Of a DNA stretch of 64,000 bases, positions 8,797 to 17,540 are shown piece by piece. Each line of letters starts with the position of its first letter. Positions within the stretch are counted from its first letter, which is position 1. This DNA comes from Paenibacillus sp. 1781tsa1. GTDB taxonomy: Bacteria; Bacillota; Bacilli; Paenibacillales; Paenibacillaceae. The notes beneath the pieces are model-generated. The model did no database searches, was not told the DNA's origin, and saw nothing but the letters and a program-made list of their open reading frames with translations. A program made the translations under genes and the position numbers. The stretch is from positions 1,302,001 through 1,366,000 of the forward strand of contig NZ_JAMYWY010000001.1 of the NCBI RefSeq assembly GCF_024159265.1. The letters are read 5' to 3'.

Positions 8797-9858
8797 TTAA
8801 GCCGATTCCCTTGGAATCAACGTGGTCGATAACATCACCGTCTCTTTAGGTGTCCCCGGGCGTTCAATCCGACGTTGTAAAGCTTCAACGGCACGTTGTC
8901 CGAGTTCCTCTTTGCACAGGTTAACCGTGGTTAGGGGCGGGGAAGACGTAACGGCAGAATGTACATTGTCAATACCGATGACAAGGCAATCTTTAGGCGT
9001 GGAGATGCCCATCTCCTGTAATTTGTGCATCCACTGCAAGGCAATATCATCATTAACACCAATCCAGGCATCAGGACGTTCATCATCTGGCATGTTTTGA
9101 ATCGTGGTAGCCAACTGGTTAACCCATTCCCCATTTTCATACGGAATATTCCATTCTCTGAAGCTGGTCGTATGACTCGTATCTACATGAAAATGGTTCA
9201 AAGCCAGTTCGATTCCGATCTTCCGCTGCGCGAAGCTCGCAGCACGACCATCATCTGTGATGAGGCCAATCCGTTGGCAATTCATCGACATTAAATATCT
9301 CGCTACCGTGATGCCAGCTTCCAGATTATCATGGCTGATCGTATCACAATTCAGCAATGGTTCCTGATGATCTACGAGAATAATAGGCCGACCCGTCTGA
9401 GAGAGGCGTTGCAGAACCGTATGAGGAAAAGCGCCCATGACAATAATTCCTGCACAACGTTCCCAGTCCAAATGAGGAGCAATAGCTTTTTCGGGAGAGA
9501 TGTTCTCGTCTGTCACTCCGAGTGAGGGAGATACAATGGCATGATGCCAACCGCGCTCATTACAGGCGGAGATCATGCCTGACAGAACACGTTGCCAGTA
9601 GTGGGGTTCACCGCGGTTAAGCTGATTCATGCATATGAGAACAAATGGAGGATCGGAAGGATCCACATGGTTTGCGGCAGCAGGACCGTTGGCAGCACCT
9701 GGAGTACTTTGGCGATATCCCAATGCCCGAGCGAGTTCCAGCACCCGTGCACGTGTGGCTTCACTAACTCCCGTCTTGCCACTGAGTGCGCGGGAGACGG
9801 CATATTTGGATAATCCGAGCTGGTCAGCCAGCGTCTGAATGGATACTTTGCGTGACAT
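8797..9858 (-). CDS. LacI-family transcriptional regulator
   Basis: 353 residues from the ATG after AAGGAGTAATGAT. N-terminal helix-turn-helix and hinge helix: SIQTLADQLGLSKYAVSRAL and VSEATRARVLELARALGYR (residues about 5-52). The remainder is a periplasmic-binding-protein-like sugar sensor with VDHQEPLLNCDTISHDNLEAG, IGLITDDGR and a C-terminal IGIDNV...TTVNLCKEELGQRAVE. It is divergent from the GH125 mannosidase, and a near-perfect palindrome lies between them at 9959, so it most likely represses that gene and perhaps itself until a mannoside or mannose appears. The ligand is an inference from the neighbour. Confidence 0.9.
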   Translation of the reverse strand: MSRKVSIQTLADQLGLSKYAVSRALSGKTGVSEATRARVLELARALGYRQSTPGAANGPAAANHVDPSDPPFVLICMNQLNRGEPHYWQRVLSGMISACNERGWHHAIVSPSLGVTDENISPEKAIAPHLDWERCAGIIVMGAFPHTVLQRLSQTGRPIILVDHQEPLLNCDTISHDNLEAGITVARYLMSMNCQRIGLITDDGRAASFAQRKIGIELALNHFHVDTSHTTSFREWNIPYENGEWVNQLATTIQNMPDDERPDAWIGVNDDIALQWMHKLQEMGISTPKDCLVIGIDNVHSAVTSSPPLTTVNLCKEELGQRAVEALQRRIERPGTPKETVMLSTTLIPRESA

Positions 9859-9958
9859 ATCATTACTCCTTCGTATGTAAGCGATTTGCATAAATCCAAT
9901 GAGATGACCTTTAAGAATTGACGATCATCTTCGGACACAGTACACTTACAAATAATAA

Positions 9959-9981
9959 TGTTATTATAATTTATCATAACA
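9959..9981. promoter_or_regulatory. 23-bp palindrome, probable operator for the LacI-family regulator
   Basis: Symmetric site with half-site TGTTAT-T-ATAA and its mirror TTAT-C-ATAACA around a single central T: ten of eleven base pairs match. It lies about 100 bases upstream of the lacI-type start and about 300 upstream of GH125. It is AT-rich and lacks the central CG of many LacI operators, so the assignment is tentative. Confidence 0.45.
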
Positions 9982-10016
9982 AAAATAACAATAGAGTTGG
10001 TCATATAGTCAATCTA

Positions 10017-10242
10017 TATAAGTTGAACTAATCATTTACACGATAACGGAGAGGACAGAAGAAAATTGACAAAGCGAAGCTAAAAGCTTTCTGCAAGAAA
10101 GCTGCATCGGAAGCATAAACCTCGCCTTTATCACCGGATTTCCCCTTGAGAAAGGGGATCGAAAAAATCTGGGGATAACAGCGATTGGAAAGTTGTTCTG
10201 TCATCGTAGTGCCAGTGTAAATAATCTTTTTATCAACTTATA
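10017..10242. repeat. palindromic intergenic repeat, family 1, full copy (226 bp)
   Basis: The ends form an inverted repeat: TATAAGTTGAACTAATC plus ATTTACAC on the left, and GTGTAAAT...TCAACTTATA on the right. Inside the ends are GGACAGAA and TTCTGTC, then a central hairpin CCGGATTTCCCCTT-GAGA-AAGGGGAT. It has no coding capacity and looks like a MITE-like element. Related copies in this window are at 11648 (centre only, reversed), 26811 (ends only) and 46125 (internally deleted). Confidence 0.75.
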
Positions 10243-10274
10243 CATAAAACCTCAATTCAAAGGAGACGACATCC

Positions 10275-11594
10275 ATGGAACAGTTCAGATTACCGAAAAT
10301 CCCTATGCCGCATCTGGAGTTGCCACAAGCTGTGCAGGATATTCTGACTGAGGCGGACGAGCGTTTGCAACATCGACCGAGATTGCTGGCTCAGTTTCGT
10401 AATTGTTTTCCCAATACGCTGGAAACGACCACGAAGCTGCATGATGATGGGACAACCTTTGTAATTACAGGGGATATTCCCGCCATGTGGTTAAGGGATT
10501 CCGTAGAGCAGGTCATGCATTATGTTCCACTTGCGAAGGATGACGAGAAGTTGCAGCGAATCATCGGAGGCCTGATCAAAAAGCATACATTTTATGCTGA
10601 TAAGGATATCTATGCCAATGCGTTCAATGAAACGGCGAATGGATGGCATTGGGATGCCAATGATGAGACGCAGATGTCACCTTGGGTGTGGGAACGGAAG
10701 TTTGAGCTCGATTCCCTCTGTTTCTCCATGAAGCTGGCTTATACATATTGGCGGGAGACGGAACTTACAGATATATTTGACGAGCGCTTCAAGAGGGTGA
10801 TGGAGAATATCGTAGACTTATGGGAAACAGAGCAGCATCATGCAGAGCGTTCATCTTATCGGTTCATGCGTCGCAATTGTCCAGCTCATGATACGCTGCG
10901 TAATGAGGGGTTGGGTATGCCTGTGAATTACACGGGTATGATCTGGTCCGGATTCCGTCCAAGCGATGATGCCTGTGATTTTCATTATAATATTCCGGCG
11001 AATATGTTCGCTGCGGTAACCTTGCGCCAGATGGGGGAGATTGCGAAGTGGGTATTTCGGGATGAACAACTGGTGAGCCGGATGGCTCGATTGGAAGAAG
11101 ACATACGACATGGCATTTCCCTATACGGTACTTACCGTCATCCAGAGTATGGACAGATCTATGCCTATGAGACGGACGGTTACGGCAACTTTTGCCTTAT
11201 GGATGATGCGGGCACGCCTGGACTGATGTCCATTCCGTATATGGAGTTTGCTTCGGTGGAGGATGCTGTGTATCAGAACACACGCCGATTCATTTTGAGT
11301 AAGGAGAATCCGTTCTACTATGAAGGGAAGGTAGCCAAAGGGATCGGTAGCCCCCACACCCCTCCGGGATACATCTGGCATATGGCGCTGTCCATGCAGG
11401 GTCTGACCGCAGACAATGACGAGGAAATGCGGGCCATGATTGAATTGCTGGAGAACACGGATGCGGGTGCCGGATATATGCACGAGGGTTTCCACGCCGA
11501 TGATCCTAACACGTTCACAAGACCGTGGTTTGCCTGGTCCAACAGTCTGTTCTCGCAACTGGTGTATAAGGCAATGAAAAAAGGAATTCTATAG
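10275..11594 (+). CDS. GH125 exo-alpha-1,6-mannosidase
   Basis: 439 residues, normal for GH125 (formerly DUF1237). The start follows CAAAGGAGACGACATCC. Family motifs: GDIPAMWLRDSVEQV near residue 75, NETANGWHWDANDETQMSPW, GMIWSGFRPSDDAC, and the C-terminal HEGFHADDPNTFTRPWFAW, which carry the acidic residues used by inverting GH125 enzymes. No signal peptide is seen, so it works in the cytoplasm on imported manno-oligosaccharides, for example from N-glycans or fungal mannan. Divergent from a LacI-type regulator with an intervening palindrome; flanked on both sides by copies of repeat family 1. No transporter is next to it. Confidence 0.9.
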   Translation: MEQFRLPKIPMPHLELPQAVQDILTEADERLQHRPRLLAQFRNCFPNTLETTTKLHDDGTTFVITGDIPAMWLRDSVEQVMHYVPLAKDDEKLQRIIGGLIKKHTFYADKDIYANAFNETANGWHWDANDETQMSPWVWERKFELDSLCFSMKLAYTYWRETELTDIFDERFKRVMENIVDLWETEQHHAERSSYRFMRRNCPAHDTLRNEGLGMPVNYTGMIWSGFRPSDDACDFHYNIPANMFAAVTLRQMGEIAKWVFRDEQLVSRMARLEEDIRHGISLYGTYRHPEYGQIYAYETDGYGNFCLMDDAGTPGLMSIPYMEFASVEDAVYQNTRRFILSKENPFYYEGKVAKGIGSPHTPPGYIWHMALSMQGLTADNDEEMRAMIELLENTDAGAGYMHEGFHADDPNTFTRPWFAWSNSLFSQLVYKAMKKGIL

Positions 11595-11647
11595 GTGATT
11601 GAGTTCGGAAAAAGAATGCTGACTGCTCGTAAAGAGGCCGTTCCGGT

Positions 11648-11763
11648 TACGAATCGTTCTTTCGATCGCTGTTATCCCCGGATTTCCTGATCGACTTTTG
11701 TAAAGTCGAAATCCGGTGATAAAGGCGAACACTTCGTTTCTTCAGAATCGATTTCGTCCCCTG
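11648..11763. repeat. repeat family 1, degenerate copy in reverse orientation
   Basis: On the minus strand it reads TTCGCCTTTATCACCGGATTT, a hairpin around CGACTTTACAAAAGTCG, then CCGGGGATAACAGCGATCG, matching the centre of the copy at 10017. The TTTACAC-type ends are not recognisable. With the 10017 copy it brackets the GH125 gene in opposite orientations. Confidence 0.65.
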
Positions 11764-11832
11764 CACTACTTTTCGTTTTGTCAGAAACTTTTTTTGTACC
11801 TTGTATAGAAAAGGGAAGTGGGTAAAAAACAA

Positions 11833-11869
11833 GAAAGCCCAAACTGCTGAAATTTGCAGTTTGGGCTTT
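11833..11869. terminator. bidirectional terminator
   Basis: AAAGCCCAAACTGC / GCAGTTTGGGCTTT hairpin with T-rich flanks on both strands; ends GH125 and the oxidoreductase gene. Confidence 0.9.
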
Positions 11870-11896
11870 GTTTAATTGATGTACACAGGCGCTTTG

Positions 11897-12952
11897 TTAT
11901 GTGTTTTTCAGCAGATCGGCGATGAATACTTTCTGGCCTGTGCGTGCGCTTTCCAAAGATGCGAGGACCATAGCCATGCTGAACTGGTTATCACTGCAAT
12001 CCGTTTCAGGCAATCGGCCTGATTCCAGTGCAGCGAACATGTCTTCGAGGCAGCCATGATGACCTGTTTTGTCCATGACAGGCAGTTCCGCTTCAATCCG
12101 CTCATTTGGCTGGAAAAAGGATGGTTTGCCATCAGCATCCAGGCTTTGCGCAGCGACCACCTCAGCATAGATGTCATCATGACCATCCCAGATGGCGGTT
12201 CCTTTTTCACCGATTACGCGCCAGCTTGCTTCCCATGATGTGGGTACACCTTCTGCGCACCAGGATCCGCGATAGTTGAATACAGACCCGTCAGACATCT
12301 CAAATATACATAACGCCATCGCATTGCCCTGATACCAGGAACCTGGAGGATTGAACTCATGGCAGTACACTGATACCGGGTTAGCCCCGAGAATATATCG
12401 TGCCTGATCAAACGTATGTATTGCCATATCGAGCAGCAATGGGCTATCCATCAGATCCCGGAATCCGCCGAAGTGTGGCCCGAGGAAGAAGTCTGCCCCT
12501 GCGTAACCTACCTGCCCTATAGCTCCGCCGGAAATGAGATGCTGGTAGGCACGGATACGCGGATCGAATCGACGATTCTGCATCACGGCTTGAATGTGTC
12601 CTGTACTGCGAGAGGTTTGTACAATATCTGTGCAGTCGGAGAAGGACTCTGCGAGGGGTTTCTCGCCAAATACATGACAACCTTCCTTGAGCGCTGTCAT
12701 GGCAATGCCGTAATGACTCGCCGGAATCGTAACATCGAATACGATATTCGCGCCAGTTGCTTGAATGGCCTCACGGATATCGGTGAACGTAGGGCAGGTG
12801 AGGCCGTGTCTTGTAGCAAAAGCAATGGCTGTCTGTTCATAGAGATCAACCAGCCCGACGATTTCTGTATCCTGCCTTTGCAAGGCATAGTCCGCCCACG
12901 TGTTTGCCATGGCACCGCAGCCAGCGATAATTACCCGATAAGGATGACTCAT
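11897..12952 (-). CDS. Gfo/Idh/MocA-family sugar oxidoreductase
   Basis: 351 residues, start after GAAGGAGATGAGCGG. N-terminal Rossmann fold YRVIIAGCGAMANTWADYA binds NAD(P), followed by GCHVFGEKPLAESFSD, where EKP holds the conserved Lys of the family active site. The C-terminal half is the alpha/beta substrate domain (DFFLGPHFGGFRDLMDSP and LLDMAIHTFDQARYILG, with the catalytic His). Such enzymes oxidise or epimerise sugars, inositols and amino sugars. It lies downstream of the isomerase gene on the same strand, 135 bases apart, and probably in one regulon with it. The substrate cannot be named. Confidence 0.9.
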   Translation of the reverse strand: MSHPYRVIIAGCGAMANTWADYALQRQDTEIVGLVDLYEQTAIAFATRHGLTCPTFTDIREAIQATGANIVFDVTIPASHYGIAMTALKEGCHVFGEKPLAESFSDCTDIVQTSRSTGHIQAVMQNRRFDPRIRAYQHLISGGAIGQVGYAGADFFLGPHFGGFRDLMDSPLLLDMAIHTFDQARYILGANPVSVYCHEFNPPGSWYQGNAMALCIFEMSDGSVFNYRGSWCAEGVPTSWEASWRVIGEKGTAIWDGHDDIYAEVVAAQSLDADGKPSFFQPNERIEAELPVMDKTGHHGCLEDMFAALESGRLPETDCSDNQFSMAMVLASLESARTGQKVFIADLLKNT

Positions 12953-13087
12953 CCGCTCATCTCCTTCGTATGGATTGTGTTTTTAGCTCGCATGGTTTTC
13001 GAGAAATGAGAAATAGATTTAACTATGGTTTTTATTCAGTCTTAGGCCAGCAGCAACTTAGGTTAAGTTTCAGTGGAGGTTGATTCT

Positions 13088-13975
13088 CTAAGTCGGATTG
13101 GGCACAAAATCGCCGCCACGACATTGTTTCAAATATCGCAAAGCATGTACCTGTCCGGTCATTTCGAGTTCGTCTTTGTAGACGGGATCATGCCAACCTT
13201 CAATATCGATCGTGCCCTGATAACCGTTCTGACGCAGAATGGTGATAATGTCTGCCCAGTTGTTATCCCCGAAGCCCGGGGTGCGATGCCAGACAAATTC
13301 CCGTGGACCGTGTACGCCATATTCCTTGACAATATCCCAGGCAATCGTGGCATCTTTGCCATGTACGTGGAAGACTTTGTGAGCCCATTTGCGCAGCTGT
13401 GGAATCGGATCGATCAGGCTGGACATTTGATGACAAGGCTCCCACTCCAGACCGACATTTTCATCCGGAACAGCATCGAACATCATCTCCCAGGCCGTCG
13501 GGTTATGGGCAATGTTCCAGTCGCCTGTCTGCCAGGTTCCACCCATATCACAGTTTTCAAAAGCAATCCGTACACCCCGATCTGCTGCACGGCGTGCGAG
13601 TTCACCAAATACTTCCTTGAACCGGGGGATGGACTCGTTAATGGGTTGATCGGTCAATCGGCCAGTGAACCCGGAGACAATATCTGCACCGAAGAGCTGT
13701 GCGTGATCAATCACCCGCTCCCAGCTTGCGAGTGTATCGGCGTTGTCTCCTGCTCCCGTGAGGGGGTTACCAAATACACTCACCGCGGAGATGACAATAC
13801 CTTGTTCGTCCACAATTTCACGGACACGCTTGGCTGTCTCAGCCAGGTCCAGATCACCAGTGGTTTGCCAGAAGGTCAGGTTAAATGATTCGAAGCCATG
13901 TTGCATGATCTGCGGGATAACGCGGATGGCGTCCTGCCCGCCTACAAGGGTACCGATGCGTAATGATTTATTCAT
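13088..13975 (-). CDS. xylose-isomerase-like sugar phosphate isomerase/epimerase (TIM barrel)
   Basis: 295 residues, AP-endonuclease-2/xylose-isomerase-like TIM barrel. Metal-ligand region motifs visible are IAFENCDMGGTW, VGLEWEPCHQM, VFHVHGKDATI and TIDIEGWHDPVY, each placing an acidic residue or His at a strand end as in hydroxypyruvate or ketose 3-epimerase-type enzymes. The start ATG is 12 bases after TTGGAG, a slightly long spacing. Paired with the Gfo/Idh/MocA gene downstream and divergent from an AraC regulator, it is likely part of a sugar or inositol breakdown unit. No transporter is present. Confidence 0.87.
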   Translation of the reverse strand: MNKSLRIGTLVGGQDAIRVIPQIMQHGFESFNLTFWQTTGDLDLAETAKRVREIVDEQGIVISAVSVFGNPLTGAGDNADTLASWERVIDHAQLFGADIVSGFTGRLTDQPINESIPRFKEVFGELARRAADRGVRIAFENCDMGGTWQTGDWNIAHNPTAWEMMFDAVPDENVGLEWEPCHQMSSLIDPIPQLRKWAHKVFHVHGKDATIAWDIVKEYGVHGPREFVWHRTPGFGDNNWADIITILRQNGYQGTIDIEGWHDPVYKDELEMTGQVHALRYLKQCRGGDFVPNPT

Positions 13976-14052
13976 GGTTGTATTTCACTCCAATATTGGC
14001 TTATAGTACTTCGTGACACACTCATTATAGCCGTGCATTAACGGGATGGCTC

Positions 14053-14068
14053 TACACAATCTTGTGTA
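14053..14068. promoter_or_regulatory. palindrome between divergent isomerase and araC-type genes
   Basis: TACACAATCTTGTGTA is a perfect inverted repeat apart from the two central bases (arms ACACAA/TTGTGT). It sits 78 bases upstream of the isomerase start and 37 upstream of the regulator start, a good place for an operator that serves both. Confidence 0.4.
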
Positions 14069-14104
14069 ATATTAGTCGGATCTTGTGAAGAGGGGGAAGA
14101 AGTC

Positions 14105-15001
14105 GTGCTGGATCTGAAAGCGCTTCACGAAAATACCCGAATTGATCATAAATCACATCCATTTCAGTTGTTCCGAAATCGATGTTCTGATATGAAAGCG
14201 GAAGAATGCATTCTGTATTTGCATTGGCATGAACATTTCGAACTGATTGTTATGCGCAAGGGAAGTGCGCTGTTTCATATTGATAGCAAGCCTTATGTGG
14301 TTCGCGCAGGTGAGGTCATCATCATTCCTGGAGGCACGTTGCATGTGGGGTATGCCTTGCACGAGGGGGATGTGCATTATGATTCCGTTGTAGTCAACCG
14401 TGCACTGTTTCATGATTTCACCCACGATCCCGTGCATGAGCAATATGTCGCGCCGTATCTGGAAGGAAGAGTGAGGTTTCCGGTCAAACCGGCCGAGGAA
14501 AACATCGCCTGCACAGGCTATTATTCTTTGCTAAATGAGGCTGTGGAGGAAATGGCGTTCCAGCCCCCGGCTTATCAGCTCGTGGTAAAGTCCAAGCTGC
14601 ATGCCTTATTCACGCTGCTTGCGCGAACCTTTATGCCGGAGCAGCTGCCGGATCGATCGGTTGGATCGTATTTTCCAAACCGCGAACGCTTCAAGCAGTT
14701 GATTGCACAGATTGAAGCGGATCCCACAGGCAAGATGTCTGTTACGGAAGCGGCAAGCCATGTGGGACTGAATGCGTATCACTTCTGCAAAATGTTCAAA
14801 AAGCTGACTGGACGTACCTTTGTTGAATACGTGAACGGATGCAGGATGAGCGAGGCAGAACAACTCCTGCAAGGCAGCAGTCTGACCATTACGGAGATCG
14901 CCGCCAGAGTAGGCTGCGACAATGCCAATTATTTTACGAAGTTATACAAACAATATAAGGGCATGACCCCCTCGCAAGGGCGGGGGAGAAAAGAAGGTTG
15001 A
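14105..15001 (+). CDS. AraC-family regulator with N-terminal cupin
   Basis: 298 residues with a GTG start after AGAGGGGGAAGAAGTC. The N-terminal half is a cupin: LHWHEHFELIVMRKGSA, VVRAGEVIIIPGGTLH. The C-terminal half has two helix-turn-helix units: MSVTEAASHVGLNAYHFCKM and LTITEIAARVGCDNANYFTK, ending in YKGMTPSQGR, the classic AraC/XylS end. It is divergent from the isomerase/oxidoreductase genes and most likely activates them in response to a sugar. Confidence 0.92.
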   Translation: MLDLKALHENTRIDHKSHPFQLFRNRCSDMKAEECILYLHWHEHFELIVMRKGSALFHIDSKPYVVRAGEVIIIPGGTLHVGYALHEGDVHYDSVVVNRALFHDFTHDPVHEQYVAPYLEGRVRFPVKPAEENIACTGYYSLLNEAVEEMAFQPPAYQLVVKSKLHALFTLLARTFMPEQLPDRSVGSYFPNRERFKQLIAQIEADPTGKMSVTEAASHVGLNAYHFCKMFKKLTGRTFVEYVNGCRMSEAEQLLQGSSLTITEIAARVGCDNANYFTKLYKQYKGMTPSQGRGRKEG

Positions 15002-15173
15002 ACACAACCAGGTTGGCAGTAGTCTCGAATAAAATATGCATAACGAAGGCTTTAGCCATATGCAACTCGCAATCACAATGTGAGCAGAAGCAGAGTATAC
15101 ATCAGTGATTACCGCAACAGTCAGCACACACACATATGCATACGGATACGCATACGCACCTACACAAAAAAAA

Positions 15174-15213
15174 CACCCGGATAAAGGCCCCTTCAAGGCT
15201 ATTATCCGGGTGG
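15174..15213. terminator. bidirectional terminator
   Basis: CACCCGGATAA / TTATCCGGGTGG hairpin with an inner AGGCC/GGCT; followed by TTTGGTTTT on plus and by TTTTTTTGTG on minus. Confidence 0.85.
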
Positions 15214-15262
15214 TTTGGTTTTAATAAAGCAAAAAGACAGTCCTATAATGTGTACAACGTAC

Positions 15263-15946
15263 TCATTTCATAAATCTGGAGAACAGACGATTGGCTTTCT
15301 TGGCGAGATCGTCCATTTTGACATTGGCATGATCGAGCTGATTGTATCCCCATTTGATCGTCTGCAGCATGCGCGGAGATATGGGCGTTCCTTTGATTCG
15401 CGGATAGATGTTGTGATAGGCCCAGACGAGATGCTCCCAGCGATTGTCATTGCCGTCTTGAATATACTCGGATACGTCAATCACTTTGCCACGCCCGTCC
15501 TGAAGAATTACATTTTTCAAATGAATGTCACGGGGGTTCAGCCCGCGGCTGCGAACGGCTTCTCGCGCTGCGTCCACATCGAGCATCACCTGCTCGGGGA
15601 CGGGGATTCCTTTTTCCAAACATTCCAGCAGGGTATCTCCGGGTTCAAAACTGATCACGAGAACATTTCGGCCGCTGCCGTAATAGGTAGGGAAGTATGG
15701 CAGTCCTTTGAGCTGTTCGTATACCTGCTTTTCATTTTCTAGTTTGTCCAAGGCATGATCCGAGTACATCTTGAAGGCATACTGCGGCAAGCCGTCATAC
15801 GTAAATACAGCCGCATCCGTACCTGTGCCAATGCAATTCAATCCTTCTACATCGCCGATGATGTTCACGAGCTCATTCCGGTCGCTTCCGATGACTTGGA
15901 TCTGTTGTAATGCTTCTTCCGCCTGGAACCAATCCGGTCGATTCAT
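15263..15946 (-). CDS. protein-kinase-like protein (YrzF-like)
   Basis: 227 residues with AAAAAGGAGGCACGACCC ribosome site. Kinase-like marks: glycine-rich IGTGTDAAVF, Lys in YAFKMYSD, catalytic-loop-like LNPRDIHLKNVIL and the metal-binding Asp in KVIDVSEY. The C-terminal lobe is short (WEHLVWAYHNIYPRI), as in the small YrzF/RIO-like Ser/Thr kinase homologues of Bacillales. The substrate and role are unknown; it is alone in its unit. Confidence 0.75.
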   Translation of the reverse strand: MNRPDWFQAEEALQQIQVIGSDRNELVNIIGDVEGLNCIGTGTDAAVFTYDGLPQYAFKMYSDHALDKLENEKQVYEQLKGLPYFPTYYGSGRNVLVISFEPGDTLLECLEKGIPVPEQVMLDVDAAREAVRSRGLNPRDIHLKNVILQDGRGKVIDVSEYIQDGNDNRWEHLVWAYHNIYPRIKGTPISPRMLQTIKWGYNQLDHANVKMDDLAKKANRLFSRFMK

Positions 15947-16051
15947 GGGTCGTGCCTCCTTTTTGGATATGCCTGTACAATTTTTTCATATAATCATTTT
16001 CTAACGAACCGAGTAAGTCTTATTTCACGTAAATCGGCAGATCTGAAAATG

Positions 16052-16194
16052 TAACGAATCAGAGACACGCTATAGATCATTTGCTTGCAGTAAACACGTT
16101 CTACAATCGAAATAAGACTAATTAGCGTTTCTGGAGTTCGTTAGATTCCGTAAAACCTCATGATCCACGTGATAAGGTGTGTGAGATTCGTTAG
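16052..16194. repeat. palindromic intergenic repeat, family 2, compound copy
   Basis: A left end TAACGAATCAGAGACACGCT (16052) is followed by two right ends: TAGCGTTTCTGGAGTTCGTTA (ending at 16143) and TAAGGTGTGTGAGATTCGTTA (ending at 16193). The ends are imperfect inverted repeats of each other. It lies in a 500-base gap between the kinase-like gene and the nuclease gene; the rest of that gap shows only a GC-rich patch (about 16195-16230). Confidence 0.65.
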
Positions 16195-16452
16195 CGCCGG
16201 GCCCGCACTGGCCCCGGGCTAGATCAGAACTAGCATCCCGGATTAGCTGCCCTCTATGGAGTATATTATGCGTTCTGCTCCGCAATTTCATCTTTTGGTG
16301 ATGTTACTATATAAACGATACGGATTGAATCGGAAACGGTTGCGTCTGAAGAAAATAACGGAAGCGAGCTTGCGGCAATGTTGCCCTGGCTTTATACTGT
16401 GAGCATTAAGGGATCTCATGCAGATCCGGCATACAGAAAGGCAGAATTTCTT

Positions 16453-17370
16453 ATGGCACAATACCCGCAATGGTCTTATTCGCAGTCGCGGGCGAGTATG
16501 TTCGATGAGTGCCTGCGCAAATATTATTATCATTATTACGGTGCCCATAACGGCTGGAAGACAGACTCTGCTGATGAGATGCAGGTTCGTCTGTACCGTT
16601 TGAAACAACTTAGCAATCTGTACCTTGTCTTCGGAGACCTCGCGCATCGGATGTGTGAGTCGGCGGTACGCAGCAGAGAAGAGGGTAATGATAAACCGCG
16701 TGAACACTTTTTGGAACAGACGATACGCAAGCTGCTGAATCAGGCGTATGTGGAATCAATGGACGCGGATCAGTGGCGGCTGAACCCCAAGAATCGCACG
16801 ATGTTGTCCGAGATCTATTACGGGGATGACACATTGAATGACCGGATCGCGACGATTAAGGAGCGGGCTTCAGCCTGTGTCAGTAATCTGTACCAGACGC
16901 TTACGTGGGAGGACTTGTCCCGGGCAAGCACGGACATTCTGGAGATCGAGAAATGGGATACGATGATGCTGCACGATACACGCGTGTATGTGAAGATGGA
17001 CTTATTGTATCGGCGCAGTAACGGCAATATTGTCATTGTGGATTGGAAGACGGGCAAGGAAGATGACTTCTCGGATCAGCTCATGCTGTACGCATCGTAT
17101 GTAAGAGAGCACTACCGGGTTCCTTTGGAGCAGATTGAGCTGCGAGTGGAGTACCTCCTAACCGGTAAACATCGGGAGTTTACAGCCACAGAAGAGGATA
17201 TTCGGAAGGTGGAAGAGAACGTGGGTCGTTACATCGAGGAGATGCGCTCCTGTGTGGAGGATGAATATTATAACCGTCCAAAGGACGTCAGCTATTTCAC
17301 AGCGATGCCTTCGCACCGGTCCTGCCGGGATTGCAACTTCCGCGAAGTATGCAGTGAACGGGCGGTCTAA
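16453..17370 (+). CDS. PD-(D/E)XK nuclease with probable 4Fe-4S cluster (RecB/Cas4-like)
   Basis: 305 residues from the ATG at MAQYPQWSYSQSR; an in-frame ATG 25 codons upstream is possible but its extension does not look conserved. Nuclease motifs: GDLAHRMCESA (motif with His), VYVKMDLLYRR and IVIVDWKTGKE, giving the D...D-x-K of the fold, then DQLMLYASYV. Cys20 plus Cys291, Cys294 and Cys300 (C-x2-C-x5-C) match the Fe-S cluster of Cas4 and AddB-type nucleases. No cas, addAB or helicase gene lies next to it, so it is a stand-alone DNA exonuclease candidate of unknown role. Confidence 0.85.
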   Translation: MAQYPQWSYSQSRASMFDECLRKYYYHYYGAHNGWKTDSADEMQVRLYRLKQLSNLYLVFGDLAHRMCESAVRSREEGNDKPREHFLEQTIRKLLNQAYVESMDADQWRLNPKNRTMLSEIYYGDDTLNDRIATIKERASACVSNLYQTLTWEDLSRASTDILEIEKWDTMMLHDTRVYVKMDLLYRRSNGNIVIVDWKTGKEDDFSDQLMLYASYVREHYRVPLEQIELRVEYLLTGKHREFTATEEDIRKVEENVGRYIEEMRSCVEDEYYNRPKDVSYFTAMPSHRSCRDCNFREVCSERAV

Positions 17371-17442
17371 AGCGCCAAAATCGGAGGAACATAAGACAAG
17401 GCCTTATCCGAATTGATCTATTTCATATGTGCAAAAAAATCA

Positions 17443-17485
17443 AGAAGCGCAAGCCGGGTACAACATCTGCCCGACTCGCGCTTCT
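17443..17485 (-). terminator. terminator of ald
   Basis: AGAAGCGCAAGCCGGG / CCCGACTCGCGCTTCT hairpin; on the minus strand it is followed by TTGATTTTTTTGC. Confidence 0.85.
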
Positions 17486-17540
17486 ATTGCGTTCCACAGG
17501 CCTGGCGACATGGCGCCGGGGTGGAACGATCCTATCAAGA

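Noticed and set aside
13073..13888. 271-codon plus-strand open frame
   Set aside because: It is antisense to the sugar isomerase, whose TIM-barrel motifs and start are clear; the translation has no family resemblance and no ribosome site.
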